From positions 1 to 7,506 of the forward strand of contig JAJXZN010000157.1 in the NCBI GenBank assembly GCA_021780015.1: a DNA stretch of 7,506 bases. Reading direction: 5' to 3'. The notes below the pieces were generated by a model. It was not told where the DNA came from, searched no databases, and worked only from the letters and a program-made list of their open reading frames with translations. This document shows positions 6,689 through 7,506 of the stretch, piece by piece. This DNA comes from Pseudomonadota bacterium. GTDB lineage: Bacteria; Pseudomonadota; Alphaproteobacteria; Rhizobiales; Beijerinckiaceae. Position 1 is the stretch's first letter; each line of letters begins with the position of its first letter. A program made the translations under genes and the position numbers.

Positions 6689-6875
6689 GCGGCGCTTGTC
6701 GCCCCGAGACCGGGGAGGGTCAAGAAATTCCGGCAAAAAGTGAAGAACCGTGCGCGCAAACCCGGCCGCCAACGGCAAAGCCAGCGATTTCGCTTCCCTA
6801 TTCGAATAAAGGCGTTAAATGAGGCGGACGAACAAAGAACGAGCGATAGAATCCGCCGGGGGAGGGACGATACTG
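6689..6875. other. Divergent intergenic region between LOG and the + strand gene
   Basis: These 187 nt must hold promoters for both directions, but no clear -35/-10 pair is recognisable. Visible structure: CCCCG-AGAC-CGGGG (6702-6715), a tight hairpin in the LOG leader 13 nt before its ATG, and the perfect palindrome TATTCGAATA (6799-6808), followed by AT-rich sequence to about 6820, which is the best place for a promoter or operator of the + strand gene. Confidence 0.4.
6861..6866 (+). promoter_or_regulatory. Ribosome binding site of the right-edge gene
   Basis: GGAGGG, within GGGGGAGGGA, lies 9 nt before the ATG at 6876. It selects this frame over the overlapping longer open frame that starts at 6892. 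Confidence 0.7.
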
Positions 6876-7506
6876 ATGACGCGATCGCGAATTGTGGCCC
6901 TTGTGCTTGGCACCGCGGTGGTCGCCGTCGGCGGGGGCCTCGCTTGGCGTCAATATCTCACCCAGGCATCGCGGCCGCTTTCGCTCGCATCCGGCGGCCC
7001 TTCGACGCAGTCGGCAAAGCCCGAGGTGCCGGCATCGGCCCCCGCGCCCGCAGCCCCGTCGGTGGCTGTGCCGCCGAAGCCCGCGGCCTCCGCTGCGGCC
7101 CCGCCGCCCGGGCCGACGGCCGAAGTTGACACCCTTGCTCCCGAAGCCGCAGTGCCGCCGCCGGCGGTCGATCTCGCCCCGACGTTGCCGCAATTCGATA
7201 CCGTGCGGGTGGAACCCTCGGGCGACACCGTCGTCGCCGGCCACGGTCAGCCGAACGCGCAAGTCGCGCTGCTCGCCAACGGCAATCCGATCGCCAACGA
7301 GGATTCGGACGGCGCCGGCAATTTCGTCATCATTCCAACGCCTCTGGCGCCCGGCAATTACGATCTCAGATTGCGCAGTGAACGGCCAGGCAAGCCACCC
7401 CGCATTTCCACCCAGGTCGTGACCGTGTCGGTCCCGGCGAAGGGTCAGAAAAACCTCGTCGTCGCGGTCGCCGAGCCCGGCAAGCCGACAAAGATCATTG
7501 CCGATA
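6876..7506 (+). CDS. Membrane-anchored protein with Ig-like domain, probably LysM protein (3' truncated)
   Basis: The frame runs open to the window end, giving 210 residues of an incomplete protein. Residues 6-23 form a signal-anchor helix (IVALVLGTAVVAVGGGLAW), followed by a low-complexity Ala/Pro/Ser linker (about 41-104). Then a beta-rich, Ig-like domain (about 106-190) begins FDTVRVEPSGDTVVAGHGQP and includes GAGNFVIIPTPLAPGNYDLRL. From memory, Hyphomicrobiales proteins with this domain often end in a peptidoglycan-binding LysM domain; that part would lie beyond the window, so LysM is a prediction. The protein would sit in the periplasm, anchored in the inner membrane, with the linker letting the domain reach the cell wall. 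GGAGGG 9 nt upstream supports the start. It is divergent from LOG and shares no operon with it. Confidence 0.8.
   Translation, partial: MTRSRIVALVLGTAVVAVGGGLAWRQYLTQASRPLSLASGGPSTQSAKPEVPASAPAPAAPSVAVPPKPAASAAAPPPGPTAEVDTLAPEAAVPPPAVDLAPTLPQFDTVRVEPSGDTVVAGHGQPNAQVALLANGNPIANEDSDGAGNFVIIPTPLAPGNYDLRLRSERPGKPPRISTQVVTVSVPAKGQKNLVVAVAEPGKPTKIIAD

Noticed and set aside
6730..6766. Possible third copy of the structured element (AAAAAGTGAAG, CCGT, GCGCGCAAACCC)
   Set aside because: Some bases resemble copy 1, but the inner stem cannot form, so similarity may be chance or decay.
6689..6778. N-terminal extension of LOG from a TTG start
   Set aside because: No family resemblance in the extra 30 residues; the ATG at 6688 already precedes the conserved core by 17 residues.

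Overview
The window looks like chromosomal DNA from a GC-rich alphaproteobacterium of the Hyphomicrobiales (Rhizobiales), possibly near Beijerinckiaceae or Methylocystaceae. The clues are a folate-dependent TrmFO, an MCE transport operon whose permease carries a fused STAS domain, a Flp pilin, a DUF937 protein, and intergenic palindromes of a kind I remember from that order. The taxonomic placement is an inference from remembered family distributions, not a search.

Layout, left to right: a 54-residue Flp-type pilin on the + strand (129-293); a structured intergenic element (294-405) and a smaller hairpin (413-444); then a long block on the - strand. Read in the direction of transcription (right to left), that block is a LOG-family phosphoribohydrolase (6688-6041), TrmFO (6044-4638, 4-nt overlap with LOG), an MCE-transporter permease with an N-terminal STAS domain (4566-3433), its ATPase (3429-2596), the MCE/MlaD substrate-binding protein (2484-1432), a candidate terminator-like hairpin (1428-1394), and a DUF937 protein (1184-459) that probably has its own promoter. 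The right edge holds a divergent + strand gene (6876 to window end, truncated) for a membrane-anchored protein with a Pro/Ala-rich linker and an Ig-like domain.

The permease, ATPase and MCE protein should form one inner-membrane machine (Mla-type lipid transport between inner and outer membrane). LOG and TrmFO are enzymes acting on nucleotide monophosphates and on tRNA U54. They may share a transcript with the transporter because only 71 nt separate trmFO from the permease gene, but no functional link is evident.

The most unusual thing I see is non-coding. Two intergenic sequences (about 296-340 on + and 2590-2553 on -) share one folding plan: an outer stem, an inner stem, a loop reading roughly GTGNGA-GC-G, and an unpaired GAAAA on the 3' side before the outer stem closes. 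Their stem sequences differ but stay complementary, which is what conservation of structure rather than sequence would give. One lies downstream of the pilin, the other inside the transporter operon between the ATPase and MCE genes. No tRNA, rRNA, CRISPR array, transposase or clear phage gene is visible.
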